64,000 nt of DNA from Vitrella brassicaformis. Its lineage: Eukaryota; Sar; Vitrellaceae. Shown here in pieces: positions 31,870-42,861 of this stretch (position 1 is its first letter; the number at the start of each line of letters is the position of its first letter). Below the pieces are notes generated by a model. It saw only the letters and a program-made list of their open reading frames with translations. It had not been told where the DNA came from and searched no databases. The position numbers were made by a program, and so were the translations under genes. The DNA is taken from the NCBI GenBank assembly GCA_001179505.1, contig CDMY01000562.1:124001-188000 (forward strand). Reading direction: 5' to 3'.

Positions 31870-32994
31870 GGGTATCATCATCGCACTTGATTGATGCAAT
31901 TGATGTAGCCATGTGCAAGACCTATCAGACAGACAGACAGACAGACGGACAAACGGACAGAGGGAGGGAGGCAGGAGAGGAGAGGAAGCAGCAGAGGGCA
32001 CCCTCTCTGTCCCCTCCCCCCCCCTCTCTCTCTCTCTCTCTCCGTGATGAATAGAAGAGCAAGTTTTGGCGCATCCCTTGCACAGTGAATATGTATGCCG
32101 TCCATGTGGGTGGGTGCGTTGTGCGGGCGTATACGTGTCTGTCGATCGAGTGCGTGCATCGGCTGCATGCCATGCACGGATGTTTTGGCAACCACCGAAG
32201 GGCACACACACGAAATGGTGTTGGTGTGTCCGACGAATGAACACTCAGTAAGGATTGCCTGGTAGACAGACAATGATGGCTGGCTGGCTGGATGGATTGA
32301 TGGACGGATTTCCCGGCACACACGCGGCGGTTGGGAGGCGAGGCGAGCATATGCACGATGCTCAAGTATATGGCATTGGGGTGCATTTTTGCCTTTGCGA
32401 TGCATTTCTGCCTGCCTGCCTCCCTGCCTGGTCTGTCTGTCTGCGTGCCTTTCCTCTCTGCCTTGTTTGTGCCCCAGACGACACCTACCTGAGGGGAGGG
32501 CACCTCGAGAGGCCTCGCGAGCTGTCTGTCGACCGCGGGGGCGGTGATGTCGTGAGGGGCGTTGTGAATCGGCGCATTGGGGGGCGGGTGGCTAACTTGA
32601 ATCGTCTGACGGACAGATGGATGAGTGCAGGTGTGTGGCTACCACTTGTTCAAGGATGCATGGCGTGTTTTCACTGGTTCGTACGAGATGAAGTGGCAGT
32701 CACACCATCCAATCATTCCAGCCACGGCACACACAACACAGACAGACAGACAGACAGGGGAGGGGAGGGACAGACAGACAGGGAAGAAGAACCATAGTCA
32801 CTCACGGCACAGCACAACACGCGGACACGCAAAGAAAGACGCACCCTCCCTTGCTTCTGTGCCTTCCAGACATGGCCGGACGCACCCATCTACTCACATC
32901 CATCCATCCATCCATGCAAGCAGCGCGTCTACTTGTGCGCCCACCTACCCATCCGCGCGAATCTTTCTATCTATCGTGAGAAAGAAGCCCATAC
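31870..32994. other. Convergent spacer with a possible unassigned exon
   Basis: Mostly AGAC/CTGT, TC and TG repeats. Around 32630-32730 (+) a short stretch reads VCGYHLFKDAWRVF after a CAG, which looks protein-like, but I could not connect it to other exons or a stop-bounded model. Confidence 0.4.
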
Positions 32995-34314
32995 CTACTT
33001 GGACGCCTTCACGCATTCGCCGTATTTGTTGCACCTGCACGGCCCTTCGTGATATAGTGCATTGCGGTAGCCCGCTTTGACATAGTCATAGTCAATTTCC
33101 TTATAGTTCCCGCACATCTTGCCCTCGTCAATTGGCTTTCCTTTAGTTCTATCTTTGCAGAGATAAGATTTCTCTCAGCAGTTGGTAGATTTCTTACCTG
33201 CACGCACGCATACATGTATCAGCACACGACGCATTAGTCAATGGATGTGTGTGAAGGCAGGCGTACCGGTGTGGTGGCCGTCGGCCGCCGTCATGATGGT
33301 GCGCTGGGCGTTGTCGGTGGCTTGCATGGCCATCATGATGGCGGACAGCTCCTTGGCGGCCGTGCTGAGGCCATCGAGGGCGGCGGCACTCAGCTCGTGG
33401 GCCGCAGCGGTGAGTTTCTTGGCCGACTGGTGGAGGGCCTTGCCGGTCTGGATCTGCTGCTGCAGCATCGACCACTCACCAGCACCCAACGCACCACCTG
33501 CACGCACACAGAGAGAGGGCGCCATGTGTGCAGCACATATGTGCATACATATGGGTGTGGGGGACGTCCCGTTACGTACCGTGCTTGTTGGCGGCCGTAG
33601 TCGTGTGCTTAGTGGCCTGGATCTCCTGAGAGCGGCCGACAAACGACGCACCTGCACACAACCGACGGACAAGTCGAATGAACGGCACATCCATAGATCT
33701 CACAGATAGATCCGCCCACCGTATGTGTCGGTATTGCAGTCCTTCCCCTCGCAGTCGGGACCGTAGCTCCACATCTCTGCGGCCATAGTTTGCTATCCAG
33801 CCATCTATATGGACAAAAGAGGACCAAAAACACACAATTTGGGTAGATCTGCGATGGTGCATGGTCGGTTCGGTGTGTGTGTATCACCCGTCATCCCGTC
33901 TGCTCACGCCGAGCTATCATGGCCTCGCTGATGTCATGCCGCCCCAGATAGCGAAGAAACGCCTGCATATATGAACGAAGTACAACCCATCGAAAGAACC
34001 GACTCATACAAATGGCCCCCGTTCCTCTTGTGGTGTCTGCTCACATCGCTGTTGACACTCCTCGCAACAATGAGGTGCGTCACGACGGGATTCATGACGC
34101 GTTCGTCGTCTTGCTCGAGATCAATGACATCGTTTTCATCTTCCTGCTGTGTGAGATCTCCGCTGAATATCACGGTGAGCTGGTCCTCCACTCTCCCTCC
34201 CATTTCGAGGACGCATGGCTTGATCAATTTCGTGGCCCGTGCCGACAGCCCATCCATCGGCACAAAGAACAGGCAACACGAGGCGAAGATGGAGGACGGG
34301 TCACACTGCGACAT
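32995..34314 (-). CDS. BRCT-like domain protein with a Cys-containing C-terminus
   Basis: Six exons (34045..34314, 33908..33962, 33720..33776, 33580..33651, 33267..33497, 32995..33152) join in phase to 280 residues. Residues about 10-110 resemble a BRCT domain of the Pol-mu/TdT kind: CCLFFVPMDGLSARATKLI, a Gly-Gly turn (EMGGRVEDQ), VVTHLIVARSVNSD, then FLRYLGRHDISEAMIA. An Ala/His-rich helical middle (LHQSAKKLTAAAHELSAAAL) and a short Cys-rich end (MCGNYKEIDYDYVKAGY, CRCNKYGEC) follow, with an earlier YGPDCEGKDC. An alternative is two genes: the BRCT protein could end at a stop at 33805-33807 and a second gene start at 33786. I prefer one gene because all phases agree. A phosphopeptide or DNA-repair adaptor role is inference only. 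Confidence 0.6.
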
Positions 34315-34511
34315 GGGACGACTGCCGGCCTGCAGGCGGTTTCACGGAATGCCTCTGGCTGAAGCGAAAGCTGAAGTTTGTCACTGTCTGGGCGGCTGCG
34401 CTTGTGCCACAAGCGCTGTGCAATGAGGCACAGATGGTGAGGAGGATGACACACAACATGCATGAGGTGACTGAGCTATGGATGTCATGTCTGTGATGAC
34501 ATGCAGGTGTC
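34315..34511. promoter_or_regulatory. Divergent upstream region
   Basis: 197 bases between the start codons of the BRCT-like gene (-) and MTQ2 (+). No core promoter motif recognised. Confidence 0.35.
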
Positions 34512-35740
34512 ATGAGTTGCCTTCCGTGTTTGGACCATCTGAGTCGCGATGACTATGCCGACGTGTACGAGCCGTCAGAGGACACCTTCCTCTTCATCGA
34601 CGCCCTCGACAAGGAACTCACGCGAATCGCAGACGCCAAGCCCACACGCATTCTCGAAATGGGGTCGGTCAGGCAGGCAGGCACTGAGGCTGGAGGCAGT
34701 GAGGGAGGGAGGGAGGCAACACACTCAGTCACACACACACACACACACACACATGGATGAGTCATGAACCAACCACCATTTGTTTGTCTGCACAGGCCGG
34801 GCAGCGGGTGCATATCTGTCCACCTGCTGCAGCAGCTCCAGAAGCGGGCGGTGCAGTGTCTGCCGTCGTGTCTGCTCATCGACATCAACCCCAAGGCCGT
34901 CACGGCGGCACTCAAGACGGCAGCATGCAACGGCGTGGGCCAGCATTTCGACGGGCTGCAGGGCGATCTCTTCAGGGCCATTCGACCGAGGCAGACCTTC
35001 GACATGATGCTCTTCAACCCAGTAAGGGCGCACTGCACTGCCTGCATCCTGCACTCTTTGTCAATGGTTGCAATGCATTCAATGCCTTACCTCTCTGTGG
35101 CAGCCGTATGTGCCAAGCCCAGCTGAGGAGATGTGTGAGGGAGGAATCGCTGCTGCATGGGCTGGCGGAGTCGACGGCAGGGAGGTCATCGACAGATTCA
35201 TCCAACAAGCCCCGGTAAGCTAGTGGGTGCGGCGCGGTGCGGTGGATGGCATGATGCACCACGGCACCGCCCGGGCAGAACAGACAAATGCGGCACTTGC
35301 CTTGCCTTGCCTTGCCGCCTTGATGATTGCGATGTCCGTGCGTATGTCTGTCTGTACGTTTCCTTCTCCAGGACCACCTGGCTGACGGTGGCTGCATCTA
35401 CCTGGTGGGTGCGCAAAAGACCCACGAAATCGCACCGCACCGAAGCACTCAGGTTCCGGCCCTTCAGGCCCTGTGGTGTGCTGTGCTGTGCTGTCGTGCT
35501 CGTTGTCCAGCTCTCCGAGAGGCGCAACAAGCCCGAGGAGATCCGCCAGCTTTTCAAACAGAAAGGCTTCTGCTCAGAGGTGCGAACCAACGAACAGATG
35601 CAGGCAAGCAGGCTAGTAGAGTCAGTGTGTGTGTGTGTGTCCAGGAGGTACTTCATCGGCGGGCGCAAAACGAGCTGCTCAACGTGACGCGATTCTGGCG
35701 GGTCGGGTGGGGAGAGAGTGCGTGTGATGTGAATAGCTAA
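34512..35740 (+). CDS. MTQ2: eRF1 glutamine N5-methyltransferase (HemK2/N6AMT1/MTQ2 family)
   Basis: Methylates the Gln of the GGQ motif of release factor eRF1, normally as a heterodimer with TRMT112/Trm112. Exons 34512..34663, 34796..35021, 35104..35214, 35372..35404, 35511..35579 and 35645..35740 give 228 residues in phase, the usual length. Motifs in order: VYEPSEDTFLFIDAL (family N-terminal signature), ILEMGPGSGC (AdoMet loop, split by intron 1), LIDINPKAVTAALKTAACNG, DMMLFNPPYVPSP (catalytic NPPY, split by intron 2), and AAAWAGGVDGREVID, diagnostic for this family. A C-terminal LNVTRFWR ends the fold. All catalytic features are intact. Confidence 0.95.
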
Positions 35741-36078
35741 GCTACCTGCCTGGGTGCACAATCAGTACTTGCTGAATGCGATGTGAGTGTTCTGCAGGCG
35801 GGCAGCGAGCCAGACGTCTTTCTGTGAGTGAGTGTGTAGCTTCCCTCCCTGGTGTGTGTCGTGTCACTCACTCACTGCTCGCATCGCATCGCAACAATCG
35901 GTGCGGAGAAGGAAGGCTGAAACGTTCCCCCCATGATTGGACTGACTGACCGTGGCGGCACATATGGCATGTATGGTATGGGACGGATGTATGTATGTAC
36001 ATTCGTTGAGTTGAACAAACCGACAGACCCAAGTGGTCCAACCCACTCTCCCACCCTCCCTCCCTCACACACATGCCT

Positions 36079-36113
<35 letters not shown>

Positions 36114-36234
36114 ACGCACACGCACGTCCTTGATGATGTATGTCTTTAAACGCACCCACGCCTGCCTTCACGCACTCACAAATAATCATCCCAGGTGCAC
36201 TGCACCGCACCTGCCGGACCGCCCAATCTTCCTT
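35741..36234. other. Convergent spacer, simple repeats
   Basis: Between the MTQ2 stop and the ubiquilin-like stop: GAGT, ATGT and AC/GCAC repeats (36076-36125). No gene seen. Confidence 0.4.
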
Positions 36235-37823
36235 CTACTTGTCGGCCGGTTGTGTGTGGCTCTCAATCGTGGGCTGCGAGGTGAGCCCGGACAAGTCAGT
36301 CGGCCGCCTGTCGCTGCTGTTGCTGTTGGTGGCAGCAGAGGCCTCCATCGCCTGTTTGGCCTTGATTTGTCGCTCGCTGATGAGCTTCATGGTGGCGAGT
36401 TGCTCCTGCATGAGGAGCTTGAACTTCTTGGGGTCGCGGAGGGGCGCCAGCTGCTCGCGGGGGACACGGCCCTGGCCACACACAGACGAAAGACATAAGT
36501 GCAGACAGACAGACGCACACGTGTACGTGTGTGCAGACCTTCATCATTGGGCTTGTGAGGGCCTTGAGCATCATCTGCCGCATCTCCTCGAGCTTCTTCG
36601 GGTCGTTCAGCATCGTCTCACAGCTCTGCCCACACCCACACCCACACCCACACTCACACTCACTCACTCACTCAGCCCCCCTCCCTGTCCCCTCCCTGTC
36701 CCTGTCACTCTTCTTAGAACTCCTGTGTGTAGCACACCTCACTCACCGTGAACAGCTGGTCAGCGAGGTCTTTGTTCCCCAGGAGCTCCATCATCTTGCT
36801 GGGGTCATTCACAGCCGCCATTGGGTTCTGCATCGCATCTTCCAGACTCCCGCCGCTGCCTGACGGCACCACGCTGTCAACCGCCGACGCAGACGGGAGC
36901 GCCGCATCCTGTGCAGATATGTGTGTGTGTGTGTGTGTGTGGTGGGGGGGGGGGGGGGGGGGNNNNNNNNNNNNNNNNNNNNNNNNNNNNNNNNNNNNNN
37001 NNNNNNNNNNNNNNNNNNNNNNNNNNNNNNNNNNNNNNNNNNNNNNNNNNNNNNNNNNNNNNNNNNNNNNNNNNNNNNNNNNNNNNNNNNNNNNNNNNNN
37101 NNNNNNNNNNNNNNNNNNNNNNNNNNNNNNNNNNNNNNNNNNNNNNNNNNNNNNNNNNNNNNNNNNNNNNNNNNNNNNNNNNNNNNNNNNNNNNNNNNNN
37201 NNNNNNNNNNNNNNNNNNNNNNNNNNNNNNNNNNNNNNNNNNNNNNNNNNNNNNNNNNNNNNGGGGGGGGGGGGGGGGGGGGGGGGGGAAGGGAACCAAT
37301 CAATCACACAGACACCATTCCATTCACCAACGTGCTGTGTGTGGGAGTGCAGTCATCACTACCTCCCCCCTCCCCTCCCCTCCCCTACGTACCTGTGTGT
37401 CGAATTCTGGTGAGGTGTTGGCGACTTTGATGGCCTCGAGGATGTCGCTGTCCTTGACCCCTGCGTCAGCGAGGAGGTCTTCCGGCTTGAGCAGCCTGCC
37501 CTGGTGCTTGAGGCTCAGTTCTGCCGGATCCAGACCCGTCTTCTTAGCCAGCTGCTCGCGCAGGGACGACACCGTGTCGCCGCTCAGGCGCATCTTGCGA
37601 CCCCTCCACGCCACTCGGACACTCACCACCTGTCCCAGTAGACAGACAGACAGTACAGCGGGGAGAGGAGATGGTTGTATATAAGGAAGGAGATCTATGC
37701 TGCTATACACGTTTTGTGTGATGTGATGGTCACTCCACTCACCTTCTCTGCATCAGCCACCACACTGCAGATGACGGCGCACAGCGCTCCCACAAGCGCC
37801 GTCCAGCCGATCACCAGCTTCAT
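36235..37823 (-). CDS. Ubiquilin-like protein with an N-terminal signal peptide
   Basis: Exon 1 (start 37823) encodes a signal peptide, MKLVIGWTALVGALCAVICS, ending near VVADAEK. The next exon (37393-37632) is a ubiquitin-like domain: VRVAWRGRKMRLSGDTVSSL, LSLKHQGRLLKPEDLLADAG. After the 300-base gap come STI1-type repeats: DPSKMMELLGNKDLADQLF, NDPKKLEEMRQMMLKAL and RDPKKFKLLMQEQLATMKLI, then a polar tail ending QPADK (TAG 36235-36237). UBL plus STI1 is the DSK2/ubiquilin layout, but no C-terminal UBA domain is seen and ubiquilins are cytosolic. A secreted or plastid-periplastidal location is suggested by the signal peptide. Sequence in the gap may hide another exon. Confidence 0.78.
36963..37262. 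other. Assembly gap (300 N) inside a poly-G tract
   Basis: Exactly 300 undetermined bases flanked on both sides by long G runs (about 18 before and 26 after). A GT microsatellite precedes it. The gap lies in an intron of the ubiquilin-like gene, and its true size is unknown. Confidence 0.95.
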
Positions 37824-37854
37824 TTTGCAGACACACAAAGATTAGCGGCAAGAA
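37824..37854. promoter_or_regulatory. 31-bp divergent inter-start spacer
   Basis: Only 31 bases separate the start codons of the ubiquilin-like gene (-) and the TFIIS-domain gene (+), repeating the arrangement at 11279-11310. Confidence 0.5.
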
Positions 37855-38628
37855 ATGGCAAAGAAGCAGCTGCAGCAGCTGCACAGAGCCTGGGGAACAC
37901 GAATGCACCGCGAGAACGCCTCTTGCTGCGAGCGAGAGAGCGGTTCCACGGAATGTCCTAAGCGGCCTGACGGCCAAGCGAGGAAGCTGCGAGCTTTGAG
38001 CACGGGCAGCTGGTATCGCAGCACAGATATGAAGGCATTGAGGCCTTTGAGTGTGCCGCCGAGGCGACCTCTGCCTCCATTCGCGACAAAACCCTCGGGT
38101 CCCTCGCCGTCGGCCGCTGGCCGGTCGGCGCCTCCCAAACCACAGAAGAAGATGCCACCACCTTCGGCACAGAAACGTCGGAAGGCCCACTCTGACCCGT
38201 AAGCCCAGCAAATGAAGATTCCAATGGTGGCATGGCAACACGGCTGAATCCACTCCACAAGTTGTTGTTTGCTGTACCAGGCGGAGTGCGAGCAATGTTG
38301 TGCAGTCGTTTCTGAGCAAACAGGACGATTTTGTGGCCGAGGCCGACCGACAGAAGGTGACGGAGCTCGAGGCATCTGCAGATTGCAATGGGGGGCCCTG
38401 ACTGAGGATGCTCCCGTCCGAGGGGTGTGTCTGTGCGTGTGTGTGCGTGTGTTGTGGCCACCAGGTCCGTGATGTGTTGCGCAAGGTGCTGGCCAAGGGT
38501 CTTCTCGAGATGAAGCAAGCCGGCACACTCAGGGAGGCCAAAGTCCGAGACCCACAGGTGCGGTGCGCACGGTCGCTCGTCCTCTTCCACGATACACACA
38601 CATCAAAGACATCCTGCACTACGGATCC

Positions 38629-38669
<41 letters not shown>

Positions 38670-41149
38670 TGTGTGTGTATGGTCACCGACCAATCGTTCT
38701 GTCTGTCTGTCCCCCCTCAGGACTACGCCCGTCGTATCGAGGACACGTTGTTCAGCCGCTACTACCGCACCGCCACCGAGTACAAGAAACGCGCTCGGGT
38801 GCTCAAGTTCAATCTCGACAGCGCCAAGCCCGAGGTGAGTGAGGTGGAAGGGGCGAAGCAGACAAGACATACAGACAGACAGACAGACGGGGATGTCTGT
38901 GTGGTGTTGGTTGGTTGGTCGTCAGAATTCGTCAGTGCGCCGGCGGGTGCTGACGCTGCAGCTGTCGCTGGATGACCTCGCCTTCAAAGCCACGGCCAAG
39001 GTAAGCAACGGCCGGCAGCGGAAGCAGCAAGCTCTCACTCTCGGCCCCCTCGTCAGGACTTGGCTCCCGATTCGTTGGCTCAGCGTCGCAGCGAGTTGCA
39101 CGAGCAGCAGCTGCAGAACTCACTCATCACCGACAACATGATGCCGCGGAAACGGACAGTCATGGTAAATAAACCAGCCAGTCAGTCAGACAGACACGCA
39201 AAGGCCAGTCGAAACAACACTCATCACACCTCTCTCTCTCCCCCTGTTCCTCCTTCCTCCCCATCCACACGCCGACAGGATGCCAAGCGCACTGGCGGCA
39301 TAGACGAGTTCATGGAGTCCACCGACTCGTTTGGGCCCTCTCGCGCCTCACCCCCTGCCCCACCCCCCCGTCCTCACCACCCCGCCCCTCACAAGAAGCG
39401 AGAGAGAGACGAGGATTCCGACAGCGACGGCGTCTCTGTGATAGAGATCGATATGGACGAGATCATCCGCGATGCGCAGACCAACATGGCCAACTCTGGG
39501 GGGCCAGGGGGTGCCGCTGCCGGGGCTCCTGCGGCTGGTGGCGGTAGTGGTGGTGGTGTGGACAAGGGCATGACAAAGGCGCGTCAGGCCACCAGCCTGA
39601 AGGTGGTCAAGAAGGACCTGGGCAAGCTCAAGGGTGCGATGAAGAGCAAGCCGTCTCAGCCACCCTTCAGCAAGGGCGGCCCGTCCGCACAGAGTGGTGG
39701 CAGGAATAAGCCGCTGCCCTCGCCATCCCGGTCGTTGCAGCCCAACACGAAGCGGCCCGCCGCCAAGGTGCCGGCCAAGAAGCGCGCAGCGATACTCATC
39801 CGCCAGGACGACATCGTGCCCAAGAAGAAGAGCGGCCCGGCTGGTGGCAGGGATGCAACACTCGGGGTGGTCGAGGGCGGCCCCCCTGACCTCACACTGC
39901 ACCCCGACAATCCGGGTGGGTGATGTGGGGTGGGCGAGGTGAAACAAACAGACATGAGGTTCCATCCATGCACTGCGCACTGGTGTCTTTGTTGTCTTGT
40001 GTCTTGGTGTGTGTGCTGTAGAGGTGATCAGCCGGCTGCTGGCATTGCTCAACCAGGGGGAGGAGGGGGGCGGCGGGGTGGGGGGCAAAAAGAGGAGGAT
40101 AGCGAACGGTGTGAGTGAGGGCAGGGGCGAGGAGAAGAAGGCGCGCGTGGGTGCTGTGGGTGCTGGTGTGGGCGCTGGGGTGTCGCGGTCGTTCAAGGCT
40201 GAGATGGAGATGCTGAGTGTGCGACGGCACGCAGAGGACGCCCCTGAGGTCGAGAAGCGCCTCGATGCGCTCTTCTCCACCACACCTGAACTTGACGAAC
40301 TCATGGAAGGTACGGTACGCTCGACACACAGACAGACATGTCGGACACAACAAACCACACACACCCACTTGAACCACATGTGCACATCGACCATCCTCAC
40401 ACCCACCTGTGGTGTGTGCTGTGTGTTGTGTGTCCACAGGCGACGAGACGCCTCCCCCCGCACCGCAGTCGCCCTCCCTGTCCATCGCAAAGCCTCCCAC
40501 ACCCCCACCTGCACCCGCACCTGCACCTGCACCCGCATCGGCATCGTCGCGCGATGAGGCCATGTCCACCGGCTCACCGCAGTACAGCCCCAGCAAGGCC
40601 ATCCTGCCCGGCTCGCGACTCGCCTTAGATGCGCCTTCCGAGAAGGCTGACGAAGAGACCACCAAGGCGCTGGAGGTGGGGTTGGTTAGCTCTCCACCTG
40701 TGCCCGCCCGCATCATGCTGTGTGCTGTGTGCTTGCCCGGCCCGTGCCAATGAATGTGTTGCTTGCAGGCCCTGTTTCGCGTTGGCGAGAAGCAGCAGCA
40801 GCAGCCGAGCAGTGCCGCGGGTGTGGGGGTGGGGGGTGGTGCCGTGCTGTCGTCGTATCGGCCCACTGCCCCCATGTCGGTAGCTGCGCGCAGTGGTGGT
40901 GGCGGTGGCGTGCGGGTCGATTTGCCTGGCGGTGTGAGTGAGGAGGAGGTGAGCAAGTGCGGTGTGGATGCAGTGGCCAAGCGACTCATAGACAGCGTCA
41001 AACAACTGGACGACCCGGCCAGGTACAAACACACACATCCTCTCTCCGTGTCTTCTTGTATGTGTGTGCGCGTGTGTGTGCGCGCGTGTACTGTCAGTAT
41101 GGCATATCATCTTGGCCGGCTCTTGGCTCGACGCGACGGACTGGTGTAG
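37855..41149 (+). CDS. TFIIS central-domain (TFS2M) protein, probable transcription-elongation factor
   Basis: About ten exons from ATG 37855 to TAG 41147-41149. A basic, Pro-rich N-terminus is followed by a TFIIS central domain spread over several small exons: VRDVLRKVLAKGLLEMKQAG (38465 on), YARRIEDTLFSRYYRTATEY, KKRARVLKFNLDSAKPE, NSSVRRRVLTLQLSLDDLAF, and DLAPDSLAQRRSELHEQQLQ. These match the IE..L...Y, R..N, NP.LR..VL and ..M...ELA......R steps of the domain. A long low-complexity half follows (Gly/Ala, Pro-Ala repeats such as PPPAPAPAPAPASAS, basic patches KKSGPAGGR). No PHD finger, SPOC domain or C-terminal zinc ribbon was seen, so it is not TFIIS itself. It may bind RNA polymerase II as Bye1/PHF3 do. 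The exon 2 donor (AAG|GTGACG, about 38357) avoids a stop downstream. Confidence 0.75.
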
Positions 41150-41484
41150 CCCCCCTCGGTGTCTGTCTATGCCCGTGAGTGTGCGTTGCGTGAGTGATGT
41201 TGACGTAGGGGTGGGCGGATGGATGGAAGAAAGAATCGACAGCAAGGCAAGACAAGAGCCATGCCACCCCCCCATTCATCTATCTCATTTGTCAAGCCGC
41301 CTTTTTCGCCTGGCCACACACGCAATCCAATCCAGCGAGCGATCGATCCACCACACGTACGTACGTCCTTACACACACCCGCAAGATCCGATTCTCCCGA
41401 CGGACATACACACACACTCACTCTCCAGACCACCGAACCGAACACCACTCCACGGCAGTGTACCAGTCTGTCTCACTTACTCAG
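41150..41484. other. Convergent spacer
   Basis: 335 bases between the TFIIS-domain gene stop and the ankyrin gene stop. GGAT and AC repeats; no gene. Confidence 0.35.
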
Positions 41485-41621
41485 TTACTTTTTCTTCTTA
41501 GCCCCCGCCTTGGCCTTGGCCTTGGCCTTCTTCTTCCCCTTCGGCTGCGGCAGCTTCGTGCCCAACACCTCCGCACAAGCCACCGTGTGCTCGTACAGCT
41601 GCCTCCCGGTCTTCACACACA

Positions 41622-41656
<35 letters not shown>

Positions 41657-42308
41657 GGAGAGCACTCATTGTGTGTGAAGTAAGATAAGAATGTCTGTGT
41701 GTGTTCCTACGAGCCACAAAGGGGGCGGCAACAAGTCCAGCAGATGCCTGTGCCCATTCTCCCTGGCCCAATACGAAGCATTCCTCCCGCCACTGTCCCG
41801 CGCATTGCCGTCCGCTCCATGGGCCAGCAGCAGCTTCGTCAGGTCCGTGTTGCCAAGCCTGCAGGCGACGTGGAGAGGCGTCTGCAGGGTGGCATTGGGG
41901 GTGCAGGGGTCGGCCCCGCGAGACAGCAAAAGCGATGCCGTCTGCACGTGGCTGTTGAAGCATGCCAAGTGGAGGGGCGTGTTGCCGCCGATACTCGCCG
42001 ACTCCTGGGCGTCGACCTCCGCTCCCTTTGCAATGAGGAACTCGCACAGCTCCCTCTTGCCTTCACGCGCCGCTAGGTGCAGGGCGGTTGTGCCCATGAC
42101 CGACTTGGCCTTGACGTCGGCCTGCTGCGCGACGGCTGTGGCCTCCTTCTGGGCATCCTGCCCCGGCGAAGAGGGGGGACCGAGCAACAGATACAGGTGC
42201 TGCACTAACAGAGAGACGACACAGCTGTGTGCCTTGTGCTTTTTCTTCTGAATCGCTCACCTCGGTGTCGTGGATCTCTACCGCGTGAAAGACCAGCCGG
42301 TTCGTCAT
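41485..42308 (-). CDS. Small ankyrin-repeat protein
   Basis: Three exons: 42308 down to about 42262 (MTNRLVFHAVEIHDTE), about 41715..42156, and about 41485..41610. The middle exon holds three to four ankyrin repeats: GTTALHLAAREGKRELCEFL, GNTPLHLACFNSHVQTASLL, QTPLHVACRLGNTDLTKLLL, and a partial RNASYWARENGHRHLLDLL. The last exon gives QLYEHTVACAEVLG and a Lys/Ala-rich tail ending AGAKKKK. It is a protein-interaction scaffold; the partner is unknown. The basic tail could bind nucleic acid or act as a nuclear signal. About 200 residues. Confidence 0.85.
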
Positions 42309-42861
42309 TGCGTCGGTGTCCCTGACTGGGGGAGACTGGGGGTCGTGGGGGCGTCGAGCTAGCGTCGAGAATCGCGAAGAGCGAGCTACGAAAACTGTTC
42401 TCGAGAGCAGGGAGCCTTTCCCATCCCCCCCGACCTTCATCGGATCCGTAACACTGTCCTTGTCTTCGGGGTGAGGGGAGGGGTGAGATCAACGCCGCGC
42501 CAGCCTCCCACCACAACGCTCCGAGCGCTGCAGACCCCAGGAGGTGCACCGGGTGAGGCACAGGCGGGGGGAGGGTGCTTGATCTCCCAGCAGGGGCGAC
42601 AGGGTGTGTCCCGCCTTGATGTCTGATGCCTGCAGGTGGCTGTGTTCGGGGTGAGGGAGGCAGCCGTGCGGCCTGCGGACGCTGCAACACCACAGGTGCA
42701 CATAGATGCGATGCGATGCCCGCACAACGGACACGGGGACAGGCCAGGCCTTATGACACTTTCTGCTGTGTGCCTGTGTGTGTGCCTCAGGTGTGCACTA
42801 GTGTGACTGACGCGAGGCGACGCTGCGCAGCCCAGCGCAGCGGCCAGCGGCCACCACGACC
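42309..42861. promoter_or_regulatory. Divergent upstream region of ankyrin and FBXO21 genes
   Basis: 553 GC-rich bases between the two start codons. A CACAGGTGCAC stretch and several GGTGTGTG tracts occur, but no motif I can name. Frames on both strands lack splice continuity. Confidence 0.35.

Noticed and set aside
32625-32760. Possible exon reading VCGYHLFKDAWRVF on the + strand
   Set aside because: It looks protein-like, but I found no second exon, start or stop giving a consistent spliced model, and it lies between convergent genes.
33571-33862. Alternative frame on the minus strand reading GWIANYGRRDVELRSRLRG as part of the BRCT gene
   Set aside because: Joining it to the next exon gives an immediate stop, whereas the AG|ATGTGG acceptor at 33776 keeps all later exons in phase.
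36714-37684. Long frames crossing the N gap
   Set aside because: They are created by undetermined bases and flanking poly-G, not coding sequence.
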